Shown here piece after piece: positions 37,601 through 47,266 of a stretch of DNA of 64,000 bases (position 1 is the first letter of the stretch; each line of letters begins with the position of its first letter). This DNA is from Mytilisepta virgata (lineage: Eukaryota; Mollusca; Bivalvia; Mytilida; Mytilidae), in NCBI GenBank assembly GCA_028015205.1, contig CM051516.1, positions 36,780,230 to 36,844,229 on the forward strand. Direction: 5' to 3'. The translations under genes were made by a program, and so were the position numbers. Under the pieces are notes generated by a model. It ran no database searches. It was not told where the DNA came from and worked only from the letters and a program-made list of their open reading frames with translations.

Positions 37601-39726
37601 TAGTTCTATATGGTATAATCATCTTGATTACAGATGCTATCTACTGTAAGGTAAACAGCTAGAATTAAATAAAACAGGGTATCATGGAATAACTTTTGCT
37701 TAGTCAGCCCAAAATAACCACATCGGTTTGATTATGTTGAACATTGGCCATTATATGAATTTCTGAAAAGGGTTCAACCCATGACCATTCACAAAGGTTT
37801 ATATTCGATTTTAATTAGGTCAGTCACTTCTGGAAAAATATTTGAACAGAACTATCATCTATGGGAAAATATGTTCAGGCTGTCAGTGACAGAAATTTTG
37901 ATTGGCTGTGGAACTCAAAGTGTCAACATGTTCTGATCATGATTATGATTGATAGGCATCCTTCCAATTGATTGGTCAATCTACTCAGAGAGATCATTCT
38001 ATGTAACATCAATTTTGGTTGTGGCAGGAGGATGGTAGGTTGTGCTATCAGATAGCATTCTAAAATAGGACCACAAGAAGAGCACTGTTAGGACAGGTGG
38101 CACAAGGTTGCAAATATTTAAAACTGTCACCTTCAGCCCCGCCTTCAGCATTGGTTCAAATTATGTATTACCTAAATATATGTTAACAATTTCCCATGAT
38201 CCACTTAATGTTAACTTTAAACATGATGAAAACAAGGCCACATTATTCAAACTAAATCTTTAAAATTCTGAGGAAGAAAAGAAACTATTAATATACAGGC
38301 ATGCTGATAGACAAATCAGACAGATAATGTTACTGAGAAATTCTATAATTAATTAAACATGAGACAAATAATAGCTCTAGGTCATTCAATCATTAATAAG
38401 ATAAAAAATGTTCACCCAACCGTGAACAAAATCACTTCATTTTCATGCTTGAATTAACATAATCATTCCTAAAACCAATCAGGCATAAAATCAGTATAGT
38501 TGGATTCCAAAATAGCAATGATACAAAACCATATGATTACAATAACTATCGATTTTTCATTACAGAATCCAACAGAGGATTTTTTTGCCTTATAAAACAA
38601 AGAAATCTTAGAAATCCAACGAGAGCACTTGACAGAAGATTGTAACAGGATAAATGTCCAAGTCTTCTAAGTTTCTCAATCTTTGTGTTAATACTACGGA
38701 TCTTCTCCTAAATGAAGGTTTATTTTCCTCAGATTACAAAAGATTCTGACAAAACATGAAAAATCACCAGCAAATAAAATGTGATTTTCTGAACAAACAT
38801 ACTTAGGAATATGCCACTGTTTACCAGAATTATATCTCTTATTTTTTAACTACATTAAATGTTCATTGTTGTGTCTTACGCCCTCAAGCTTATGCCACTT
38901 TCATGCTATTTGCATCTCTGCACTCAATTCTTATTGGTAAAGAAGCCAGAGCACCTGGCCTTGTTCCACAAAAAAATTGTACAGCTACAATTCTTGTAAC
39001 TTTGAAGTCGTTTTGTAATACTCAAAATACAGTAAATTAGATGTATGATTAATCGTAGTCACATGATTTTCTGTGAAACAGGGGCCTGGACCTTTAGCAC
39101 AAAAAAACAGCAAACCTTGTCATTTAAAATCAGAGTCAAACGCACCTTAACAGAAGTTATGATCAAACTCACAACCTCATTGTTGACAGACAGTTACCGG
39201 TAGTAGATTTAACAAACTATCTAGACGCCTCCATAATCTAGCTGTCCCTTAAGATTAGAAGCACTTAACAGACAATAAATGGGGTGTTCTTTTTAACAAG
39301 ATTTCCCAAAGTAAAAAATCCACTTTTTAGTTTGGCAATGTACAGCAGACTGATAAATGGGCAGATAATCAGGAGAGTGTCTCCAAATAGTGATTTAGGA
39401 AAATCTGGTATGCTGTAAATCAAAGAGCTTACTGTTTATCTTTTTGAAAGCCTCAGTGAAGATTAGTTTGTACAAAATGTGTTACCCCCTTGAAATTAAG
39501 TTTATTATTGTTATTATAACTGGTGATGGCACCTTCCATGCCTTACCTATATTTTTATAACATCTCCTTCAATTACATACAAAACTACCTGTATTTTCTG
39601 GTTAACAAATAATTCTTCTACAACTTTTCTGTCTCTTTCTACCAAACCAGCATGATGTATACCAATACCAAAAGCCAAGATCAACTTCAGATTTATGTCC
39701 TTAATACCAGTTATAATATTCTCCAT
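32262..39726 (-). CDS. ASCC3: ASCC3 helicase, partial: four exons of the second helicase cassette
   Basis: Minus-strand exons 39726-39589, 34986-34866, 33703-33571 and 32387-32262 splice together in frame through GT-AG introns. They encode about 170 consecutive residues of the C-terminal Ski2/Brr2-like cassette of activating signal cointegrator 1 complex subunit 3. ASCC3 is a 3'-5' helicase that works in the ASCC/RQT complex in alkylation repair and in splitting collided ribosomes. Visible motifs: [10 protein letters not shown], then [16 protein letters not shown] (motif V), then [12 protein letters not shown] (motif VI), then a winged-helix start DHLNAEI...[11 protein letters not shown]. The [12 protein letters not shown] and MMGRAGRP wording fits ASCC3 rather than SNRNP200/BRR2. 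The family is about 2,200 residues long, so only a small part lies here. Neither the preceding ATPase motifs nor the following Sec63-type exons were found. Either introns are huge or this is a partial copy. Every exon seen is intact. Confidence 0.9.
33571..33703 (-). CDS. ASCC3: ASCC3 exon: helicase motif VI
   Basis: 133 bp from acceptor tttgtttcag to donor ccaa|gtaag, phase 1 to phase 2. It encodes '[20 protein letters not shown]' followed by '[10 protein letters not shown]'. The arginine-finger motif QMMGRAGRP is intact. Confidence 0.93.
34252..34392. repeat. Two-copy tandem repeat in ASCC3 intron
   Basis: Blocks with 'agaacttaaaatcttt', 'ctccttaaaa' and 'cttacaagt' occur at about 34255 and 34340, 85 bp apart and somewhat diverged. 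Confidence 0.7.
34588..34637. repeat. (AT)n microsatellite
   Basis: About 25 uninterrupted AT dinucleotides within the ASCC3 intron. The Tyr-Ile run in one frame is a by-product. Confidence 0.97.
34866..34986 (-). CDS. ASCC3: ASCC3 exon: helicase motif V
   Basis: 121 bp from acceptor tactacag to donor attacag|gtttgt, entering in phase 0 and leaving in phase 1. It encodes '[20 protein letters not shown]' and '[13 protein letters not shown]'. The donor is somewhat weak (GTTTGT). Confidence 0.92.
35233..35449. mobile_element. MITE-like element with 25-bp terminal inverted repeats
   Basis: The left end 'tgttttgggtttcaacattt' (35233-35257) is inverted at the right end 'gttgaaaaccaaaaca' (35425-35449), with about 2 mismatches over 25 bp. 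Inside are inverted 'tatcaaagaa' and 'ttctttgata' blocks and two copies of 'ggataatgactga'. Related sequences lie at about 42440-42620 and 44397-44470. No transposase is present. Confidence 0.75.
35542..35727. repeat. Three-copy 62-bp tandem repeat
   Basis: Units begin at 35542, 35604 and 35666 with 'gttatgagcacatatgatgg'. The three copies are nearly identical (only the first base of unit 3 differs), so the array is young. Confidence 0.95.
36384..36992 (+). mobile_element. Pearl-like element with two modules
   Basis: 5' end 'aacaagggcaacgcgaagcg'. Two modules contain 'ggactaagt', 'gagtttggtcaaaatcc' or a close variant, 'gaaggatgttg' and 'tctagagtgttcacaagg' (about 36680 and 36850, roughly 170 bp apart). 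The 3' part has 'ggaaggacggacagacg' and a hairpin TTCCTTG-G-CAAGGAA (36976-36990). AATAAT-type flanks occur at both ends. Confidence 0.75.
36993..38860. other. ASCC3 intronic noncoding DNA
   Basis: No exon or repeat supported. Confidence 0.5.
38861..38973 (+). repeat. 113-bp direct repeat, copy 1
   Basis: Matches 39857-39969 almost perfectly; I see one clear mismatch (gtgtctt versus gtgactt). It lies downstream, in gene orientation, of the ASCC3 exon at 39589-39726. The flanks of the two copies do not match, so the boundaries are sharp. Confidence 0.93.
39589..39726 (-). CDS. ASCC3: ASCC3 exon: start of RecA-2 region, HHAGL motif
   Basis: 46 codons, phase 0 at both ends, between acceptor cattttcag|atggag and donor atacag|gtagt. 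It encodes '[16 protein letters not shown]' and '[11 protein letters not shown]'. A 113-bp direct repeat lies on each side (38861-38973 and 39857-39969). Confidence 0.9.
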
Positions 39727-39856
39727 CTGAAAATGTAAAAGGTCAAGGTCATGGTCGCAAAAACATTAGAATGCACACATGGTATTACATGCAAAAATGA
39801 AAATTTGCTCCATTTTAAATGTCAATCACTCAAAGTCGACTATTTTTAACAATTCT

Positions 39857-39969
39857 GTTCATTGTTGTGACTTACGCCCTCAAGCTTATGCCACTTTCAT
39901 GCTATTTGCATCTCTGCACTCAATTCTTATTGGTAAAGAAGCCAGAGCACCTGGCCTTGTTCCACAAAA
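39857..39969 (+). repeat. 113-bp direct repeat, copy 2
   Basis: Second copy, 996 bp from the first and on the other side of the ASCC3 exon. It runs from 'gttcattgttgtgacttacg' to 'tccacaaaa'. Confidence 0.93.
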
Positions 39970-40214
39970 TATCAATTCTTAGTATTAATACTTAGTTTAC
40001 TTTAAAATTATTTATAATGGATTTTCAACTTAAGCTAATCCCTCTCCACTTGGCAGGTGCAAGAACAGTCCCTTCAGTGGCATTTTACCAGCCGCCGTAG
40101 TGGCAATTAATGATATTGGAGTCCATAAAACCAATAAAAACTTCCTCAATTTGAAACTTGTGTTTAAATTCCAAGCAATTGTAAAACCTTTTCCTTATAA
40201 GATTTCTGGGACAA

Positions 40215-40560
40215 AAAATTTTCATAATATTTTTATTACGTGCCAGGTAATTTCAAAAATTTGGGAATGTGATTCAATGAAAGATTTTCCACTTAAACTA
40301 CGTGTATTACCTCATTTAGATATACACAATATGGTTGAAAAATCTCTTATGAACAATACTGGCTATAAAAGAGACTGAAAATTAGTTCAGAGCCGACTTT
40401 GTAGTTGTATGTAATAAACTAGAACAGAACATACGCACCAAGGATGATATACCCAGTATTATCGAATCACATTCCCAGATTTTTTTAAAGAAACAGTATA
40501 ATGAAGACATTATCAATTGTTATGCATGAGAGAAAAGCAGGCCTAAAATGAACTGAACAA
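40215..40560 (+). repeat. Old dispersed repeat, copy 1
   Basis: Ordered blocks are shared with 61258-61650: 'taatttcaaaaa', 'gaatgtgatt', 'ggctat.aaagggatt'-like, 'aaattagttcagagc', 'attatcaattg' and 'tatgca'. Divergence is high. An open frame at 40100-40378 covers part of it, with no domain I recognise. It may be a decayed retroelement. Confidence 0.55.
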
Positions 40561-41039
40561 GGGTTAAGGATATGGCATCGACCGTAATCAATCACTTCCA
40601 GTGTTCATTCTTACGGGGTGTCATCTCACTGATAATTAATAAAAGAAAATTTCTCGAATAAAGAAATACTTTACATAATTGGTCGCTTACTTCCTGATCA
40701 GACAAAATGTAAAAACATAAAAGTGATTCTGATAATGGGTTACTCAATTTACATGTTTCTAATCTCCACCCATTCTATAGCTACTTTCTTTTGACTTAAA
40801 ATTCCTCTTAAATTTTGTGGCTTGAGCTCAATTTTCAACTATTGAATTATTTATATATGTATTCAGTGTTTAGGAGTGTAATTATTCTTGGTGCATGGTC
40901 TAACTATAAATGTGACAAACTCATTCTAAAAATTTACATTTTGTTATTTAATCATAGCATACATGGATTCAAAATCTATTTAGGCCTGTTTTGCTATATT
41001 GCTTAGAATGTGTTTGGTTTATTTTTATTGCTTCCAAAG

Positions 41040-41740
41040 TTTTGTTCACCAGTGTATTTGATGGAGGTTAATACAGAAATGGGCATTGTCCAAGAGGAAT
41101 TTAGGTATTTGAGTTTATTTAACTGACTAGAGTGATTTCACTGCCTATCCCCAAGGGTAGCATCAAGGAATATGCTTGAGCTTCTTTTCGGTTTTGTCAG
41201 TGTTTGTAGACTTTCCCCTATTGAATACACCTTGGAGTACGATACCTTTGTTTATCAAGATATTCATTGCTTCAGCTATGACATGATTTTCATATATTTA
41301 TGTTTACATTTTCAGTTGACAGATTCTGAAATTCTGTTAAAAGTAACTCCCTCCAGCAAAGTTGACCTTACCTGGATTTTTAAGTCCAATTGGCTATAAA
41401 GCTCACAGTTTTGTGAGTTTATTTCTTGTTTTCCAAGTTTTGGTCTTGAGTTTACTTGATGAAGGTTAATACAGAAAGTCAGAATCAAGAATTGCCTCTC
41501 AATGAACATATTGTTCATCTGATTGGAATGAAATAAGGAAATTTTATGGACACTCTTCCATATATTACTCCTGTAAAGTTTCGTTCAAATTGGCCTCACT
41601 GTTTCAGAGGAGATGATGAATTGTCTAACACAACAGCTCACAAGGATACTATACACTTTCAATTGGCATTAGAAAACAGAGATCATCTAAGCAAGAACAA
41701 GAAAAATCAAGGCTCACAATTAGAAGCTGTATAATGTATG
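41040..41740 (+). repeat. Degenerate modular repeat
   Basis: Two or more related modules: 'ccaaagttttg' plus 'gatggaggttaatacagaaa' near 41034 and 'ccaagttttgg' plus 'gatgaaggttaatacagaaa' near 41436. Phrases such as 'aaagtttcgttcaaattgg' and 'tttcagaggagatgatgaa' resemble the cores of pearl-like elements here. No (GGAC)n tail was found, so this looks like a decayed or internal copy. Confidence 0.5.
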
Positions 41741-41872
41741 ACCATACAGTAAAGTTCAGTGACAGCATCTGTCCATACACATGTGAGATTACTGACTTGT
41801 CACTCAAGAGATCAAGTATTGGCATCTCCGTTCTAATTGTTTTAAACAGAGTCTGTATCGCTCATCTGGACT

Positions 41873-42003
41873 TTATATGCTCACATGAAGCAAAACTATC
41901 TTGAGTTTATATGCTCACATGAAGCAAAACTATCTTGAGTTTATATGCTCACATGAAGAAAATCTATCTTTAGTGTATATGCTCACATGAAGCAAAACTA
42001 AAT
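41873..42003. repeat. Four-copy 34-bp tandem repeat
   Basis: Unit 'tttatatgctcacatgaagc' plus 'aaaactatcttgag'. Copies 1 and 2 are near identical; 3 and 4 are increasingly diverged, and the last is truncated. Confidence 0.92.
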
Positions 42004-42439
42004 GTTTTCAAACTTCTTAGAGTTGAATGGGTTAGCTAAAACACTGAAAAGAGGACAACCATGCACAGCTGTCAAGTTTAATTCCAACTGGCACAGTGAT
42101 TTCAGACAAGAACAACACATAAAACAAAAACATTTCACTTATAAAGTTTGATTATGCAAAACCTTAAGAAAATTAAACAATTAAAATCAATAAACAGCTG
42201 GCCATATAACATAGATCACAAGGTCATATTAACTTTCACAATGACCACAGCTGACTTCAGATCAATCAATAAAGTAGACATGTTAAAATCATTATAAAAC
42301 AAAACATTATAGATTTATGACAATATGGTGTGAGAAATATGTAGATATGTTCTTATCTTAAGTGTTTGTATTATATGAGAGATGGAAAAGTCAAGATTTA
42401 AAGGTTCATGGATGATTTATATAATCAACCTTTTGAATA

Positions 42440-42620
42440 TTCTGCATTTCATACCAATTTTTATGACATATTTAGTCAAATTATGACTTATGACTCTTCA
42501 ATTGTGCTCAAGGCCAAAACTGTAACAGGTTTGTTTTCAACATTTTAGACCTTGAGCACAATTGATGAGTCATGAATCAATGAAATGTGCACATTTTCTG
42601 CATCAATCTTGGTATCATAT
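42440..42620. mobile_element. Palindromic repeat related to the MITE at 35233
   Basis: 'gactcttcaattgtgctcaa' at 42492 is inverted as 'ttgagcacaattgatgagtc' at 42552, enclosing 'gttttcaacattttaga', a phrase shared with the ends of the element at 35233-35449. Further out, 'ataccaa' and 'ttggtat' are also inverted. Confidence 0.7.
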
Positions 42621-45004
42621 AATTTTCAATAATTTTATAGGACAATACAATTCTTAAGCTAATTGTTTCCTATTTCCTTGTGGCTGCTTTCAAATTAGTT
42701 AAAGTCTCAGATGTATAAAATATTACTAAATATATTTTAATGAATATCACATACTAACATTCTCACTGCAGTTAAATTTTAAAGAACAGCAATTCCTTTG
42801 TTTATATATTTACAAATCAAATCAAATCATATATACAAAATTCTCTATAATTTTCTACAAGTTCAACTGAATTCTGTTTTCTCTAATGACTTCTGGACAG
42901 ACTATTTTCTCTAATCATGATTAAGTCCAAGAAATCAGATTTTGCACATTGTAATAACGATTGCCAGAATAACAATCTGTTTGTTAAACTCTGATAGAGA
43001 AATGCTAATATTATCTACAATTAAAGTCCTAGCTTGATAGGATGAAAACGAAAACGACCTTCCATTGTAAAAATTCAGACCAGACCTGTTATACTTTCAG
43101 ACTAATTATTGGACATTTGTCTGTGATGTCAATAGAGATCCTTTGTTGATTGACCGATTGGATATTACATTGTATGTTATGAAATACTATGATTTCTGAA
43201 TGATATATACATAATAGTTCTCTGGTGAAACAAAATATGTTTTTATTTCAAACACAGAACCATTTTTTCCTAGCTCTGTTCTTTTCAGAAGAGATTTTAC
43301 CCCAGATTTTACAGTTTCCTACTGGAATTTCAAACTGAACAGAAATCTAAGGAGAAATGGGGTAAATGTAAAACCCTCAAATTCAAAAATTACAAAAAGA
43401 TTACCGGTAACCTAATCTTGCACCATGGGTCCAAAATTTAATTACCATTGAAACAAGTAACAGTACTCATGCTCAATAAATCTATCATACTTTTTTATCA
43501 CTACACTCAGTTGACACTAATCATAGAAGTATTTTAGTTATATGAAAAACCATTGGAACAACATAACTATAGGCTCTAACAAGCCAGTAGAACTCATCTG
43601 GATTTGATTTTACAACCCAAACGTTTGACTATGATCATGACAGCAATCTTTGTTTGTGGAAAGTGTTAACAGATACAATTTTGAAAAAAATACCACCTTT
43701 GGACAATTGTTTCCAAGTCTGTTCCAACAAGATCAGTCATGTGTCAGGTAAGAAGACTTTTTAAAGTGAGTATTCCTGTAGAACCTATGTTTAGTTCAGT
43801 CTGAAATTTTGGTTGAAGGCTTGGGTCATGTGCATATTGTTTCACAGTAAAACCTAACATTTCTATAAGGATATCTTAGACTTTTTTCAACATAAACTTT
43901 TCACCAACATGAAAGTGATTACAAGTAACCACTAACTTATTCTATAAAATAAGTAACATATGTCCCCATCATAGGGTCATAGATCTGCCGTGGTGTTCAA
44001 CTTGGTTATTGGATAAAAAGTCTGAAAGAAGACCATCTAAGAAACAAGACAAGATTAAAATTTACAATTCAGTATGATGAGATGTAACATAACAGACAGA
44101 AAATATTCTTATTTGAAATTTACTTTGAAATTTGGACTATATATTTCAAAAGAAATGACCTGTAAACTTCACAGAAAACCAGACTGTCCTCTGTCACTGT
44201 TTTGTAGTTGCCTATACCTACCGATCATACATTGCCAAATTAATAATTATATTTTTCAGTTGGAGAATCCAGTTAAAAATCTTTCTTAAACCTGTTACTA
44301 TTAGTACTTTTAATTTTTGGCATCATTTTGATGTTCTTTAGAATGATGAAATAAATGCAAAACCAATATATCTCTGTAATTAATACACATTTTTATGTTG
44401 TTTTGGTTTCACAACATTTTAGGCCTAGACGACAACTAATGAGTCATAAATCTACAAAATGTAAACATTGTGTGCAGCAAAAACACTCAGGTATAATACA
44501 TGTAGATTTTTTTATAGGGTTCATGGGGAAAAAATCCAAGATCTTTTTTTGCAGAACAGTATTTTTATTTTCATTACATAAAATTTTTTTTTTTATGAAC
44601 AATTGCTTGAGTATTTACACATACAGCGAAACTCAACTAACTCAAACTTGTATAACTTGAAAATCCTGGCTATCTCAAACTTTCACCAAAATTTATTTCC
44701 CTGTACAATTTCCATTAAACAAACCATTTTTTTCTGTAGTCAAATCATTCAAATGTGATATCTATATTCGCTATTGCTGAATAATTTTCAAATAAGAAAA
44801 TTTCTCCTGAAAATGTTAATATATACCGGTCAGTTAATTGCACCCTGAATGCAAAATGAAGTTAAAATATTATTTTTTTTGTATTTATGTATGAATTACA
44901 AACACCATTGCAGTAAAGCATATGTCACAGTTAAAATACTTTTACAGTGGTGCAAATGGGTAACTTTTCCACTATATTGGTTTAGCTCAACCTTATACCC
45001 ATCA
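42621..45004. other. Noncoding DNA with fragments of DNA-transposon relatives
   Basis: At 44397-44470 a fragment has 'acaacattttaggcctagac' and 'aatgagtcataaat', kin to the MITE at 35233. At about 44626 the phrase 'cagcgaaactcaactaactc' resembles a pogo/Tigger-type terminal inverted repeat, but no matching right end was found. No coding exon. Confidence 0.5.
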
Positions 45005-45351
45005 ATTAATTTGTTTGTACTGATATTAGGCTTCCCAACCCAATACACCCAGGAATTTCCCACCCTGTTGCAAGTTGCTCATGATAACAAGATATATGTG
45101 CATAATAAAACAAGGGCCTGTGCCTAAATAGACTTTCATAATAATTAGCTTAATATGACACATTATGTTTATTGGTGAGAGGTCTGTAGCCAAACCAACT
45201 ATGATGGCAATTTGATACATTAGATGTTGATAAAACATAAGAAACACAGGTTTGGGCAAAATAAACCACAGTTTTATTTGGAAAATCATAAGCATCATAA
45301 ATTGTATATTAAAACAATGAACAGTAGGCATAAAACTGTGTGGTTTTCCCA
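45005..45351 (-). repeat. Split direct repeat B2
   Basis: 3' terminal repeat of the retroelement on the minus strand. Separated from A2 by a unique 109-bp spacer. Outside it the sequence no longer matches the B1 surroundings. Confidence 0.93.
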
Positions 45352-45460
45352 CACATACACACTGTGATTTACAAAGATACAACACTAAACTAACTATAGT
45401 ACAAATAATTAAACAATAATTCTAAAAAACTTAAGATATAAAGGGAAGGGAGGGTGGGAA

Positions 45461-45794
45461 AAGAAAATATTGTTAGCTGTTAAAATGATGTGATGTTGCT
45501 TGCAGAATGCTAACAAAGTTAATGATAACAAAGTTTTAACTATGACCAGATAAATAATTTTTTAGCTGACCACATGTAGATGCAGGTGGGAGAGGATTGA
45601 CCAATGTTAATAAATTAAATCAGATATGGTGATAGGAAATGAAAGCCAGGAATGCTTGTATCCCTTTATCTCTATACTTCATGCTGGGAGAATATCTCCA
45701 TTGACATTACTGCTTATAATTAATGGGGTCATGCAGTGCCCAGGGGATTATCATTAACTCCCAATTAATAACAAATTTACAACTAAATTTTCAC
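45461..45794 (-). repeat. Split direct repeat A2
   Basis: Internal partner of A1, joined directly to B1 at 45794/45795. This junction is the diagnostic feature of the split-repeat design. Confidence 0.93.
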
Positions 45795-46141
45795 ATTAAT
45801 TTGTTTGTACTGATATTAGGCTTCCCAACCCAATACACCCAGGAATTTCCCACCCTGTTGCAAGTTGCTCATGATAACAAGATATATGTGCATAATAAAA
45901 CAAGGGCCTGTGCCTAAATAGACTTTCATAATAATTAGCTTAATATGACACATTATGTTTATTGGTGAGAGGTCTGTAGCCAAACCAACTATGATGGCAA
46001 TTTGATACATTAGATGTTGATAAAACATAAGAAACACAGGTTTGGGCAAAATAAACCACAGTTTTATTTGGAAAATCATAAGCATCATAAATTGTATATT
46101 AAAACAATGAACAGTAGGCATAAAACTGTGTGGTTTTCCCA
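45795..46141 (-). repeat. Split direct repeat B1
   Basis: Matches 45005-45351. Abuts A2 without a spacer. An open frame of about 100 codons across it is probably incidental, as it also appears in the other copy. Confidence 0.93.
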
Positions 46142-46639
46142 AAGTAATTAGCCCAAACCTGTTGTAGGAGTAGGAAAGAAATATGTGAAATAAATTTTTT
46201 TTTTATTTAATTGACCACCAAGTCTGAGTGTCAATAAAATAATGCAAAGTTCAAGACTAGGTCAGAGAGATATGCTTAAACTTATAATTATTATGAAACA
46301 AATGAAATCGCCATTTACCAGCCCTGAAAATGTTTGCTTTTATAAAATAATTGAAATCTCATAAGCAATTGGGAATATTAACAAAGAGAATGAAAGCTTC
46401 AAATTTGAGAAAGAATGTGAGCAGGCCCTGCTGACCTCACAAATTCTCAGAAATATTAATTAACATTTATAAATTACAATTACTAGGTTAAAGTTATAAA
46501 AATAAAATGAATACGTTTGAAAACAGTCTGATTATGAACAAATGCAAATGCAAGCAATATATAATATAAATTTTTGACAGAAAAGAAATATACTTTAGAA
46601 CTGCCAATAGTTTTTTCTTGGCCTATGCATTTTCGTGAT

Positions 46640-47266
46640 CTAACATCTAACATGTCTGTCCAAAAGCCACTGAAGAGATTTTACAGACATATGATCATGC
46701 AAGTCTTGAACATATAATGGCTGTGGTAAAGTATCACGCAAAAAGGAGACAAAAGAATTAGATTCGTGCAACCTTGAAATGTGATCTGCCAGTACATTCT
46801 GACATCCCGCAAGATGGATAGCTTTCAAGTGAAAATTGAAACATGCTGATTTCCAGAAAAGTTGACGCAAATAAGACATTAATTTTTTATTGCGTGAGGT
46901 ACACTTGTTAATGCAGCGTACTGTTGCCATATTATCAGAGTAAATAACTACCTGTTTATTTCGCCACTCACTTGACCATCGCAGTGCTGCTAAAACGACC
47001 GAAAATGCTTCCAATTCATTTATGTGCAAATGTTCAGCAAATGGATAATCTTTACGCCAATTTACATAGAACCAATCTTGGTTAAATATGCCGCCTGCTC
47101 CTGCCTTACACGCATCTGTGAAAACAGTTGTAATGGGAATATGATCTAGGATCATCGCTTTGCCATTAAAATTGGATATGAAATCCCGCCACCAAAGAAT
47201 ATCTCGCTGTATTTCGCCAGTTATTAATGCCTTGTGCCAGTCTTTTTTTAAGTGCCGCAATGCCAT
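46640..47266 (-). CDS. Retroelement RNase H frame
   Basis: 208 codons from an ATG at 47266, in a frame shifted by one base from the RT frame and overlapping its end. The RNase H acidic residues are all present: Asp51 (FTDACKAGAGG), Glu84 (INELEAF), Asp111 (YSDNMATV) and Asp161 (LADHISR). The part before Asp51 (ILWWRDFI) is the usual RT-RNase H connector. In known relatives RT and RNase H form one polypeptide, so this copy is either frameshifted by an extra A in the A7 run or uses recoding. The ATG may not be used. The frame stops 498 bp before repeat B1. Confidence 0.88.
   Translation of the reverse strand: MALRHLKKDWHKALITGEIQRDILWWRDFISNFNGKAMILDHIPITTVFTDACKAGAGGIFNQDWFYVNWRKDYPFAEHLHINELEAFSVVLAALRWSSEWRNKQVVIYSDNMATVRCINKCTSRNKKLMSYLRQLFWKSACFNFHLKAIHLAGCQNVLADHISRLHESNSFVSFLRDTLPQPLYVQDLHDHMSVKSLQWLLDRHVRC

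Noticed and set aside
32262..39726. Assignment to SNRNP200/BRR2
   Set aside because: The motif wording ([34 protein letters not shown]) fits the ASCC3 second cassette; BRR2 differs at these positions.
40100..40378. 92-codon open frame
   Set aside because: Overlaps an old dispersed repeat whose partner at 61258 does not preserve the frame.
45026..46142. Two near-identical minus-strand open frames
   Set aside because: They lie across the repeats B2 and B1 of the retroelement and are the same sequence seen twice. They are hydrophobic, low in protein character, and not a known element protein.
46142..46639. Search for a degraded tyrosine recombinase downstream of RNase H
   Set aside because: The 498 bp are AT-rich with many stops on both strands and no trace of the conserved R-H-R-Y region.
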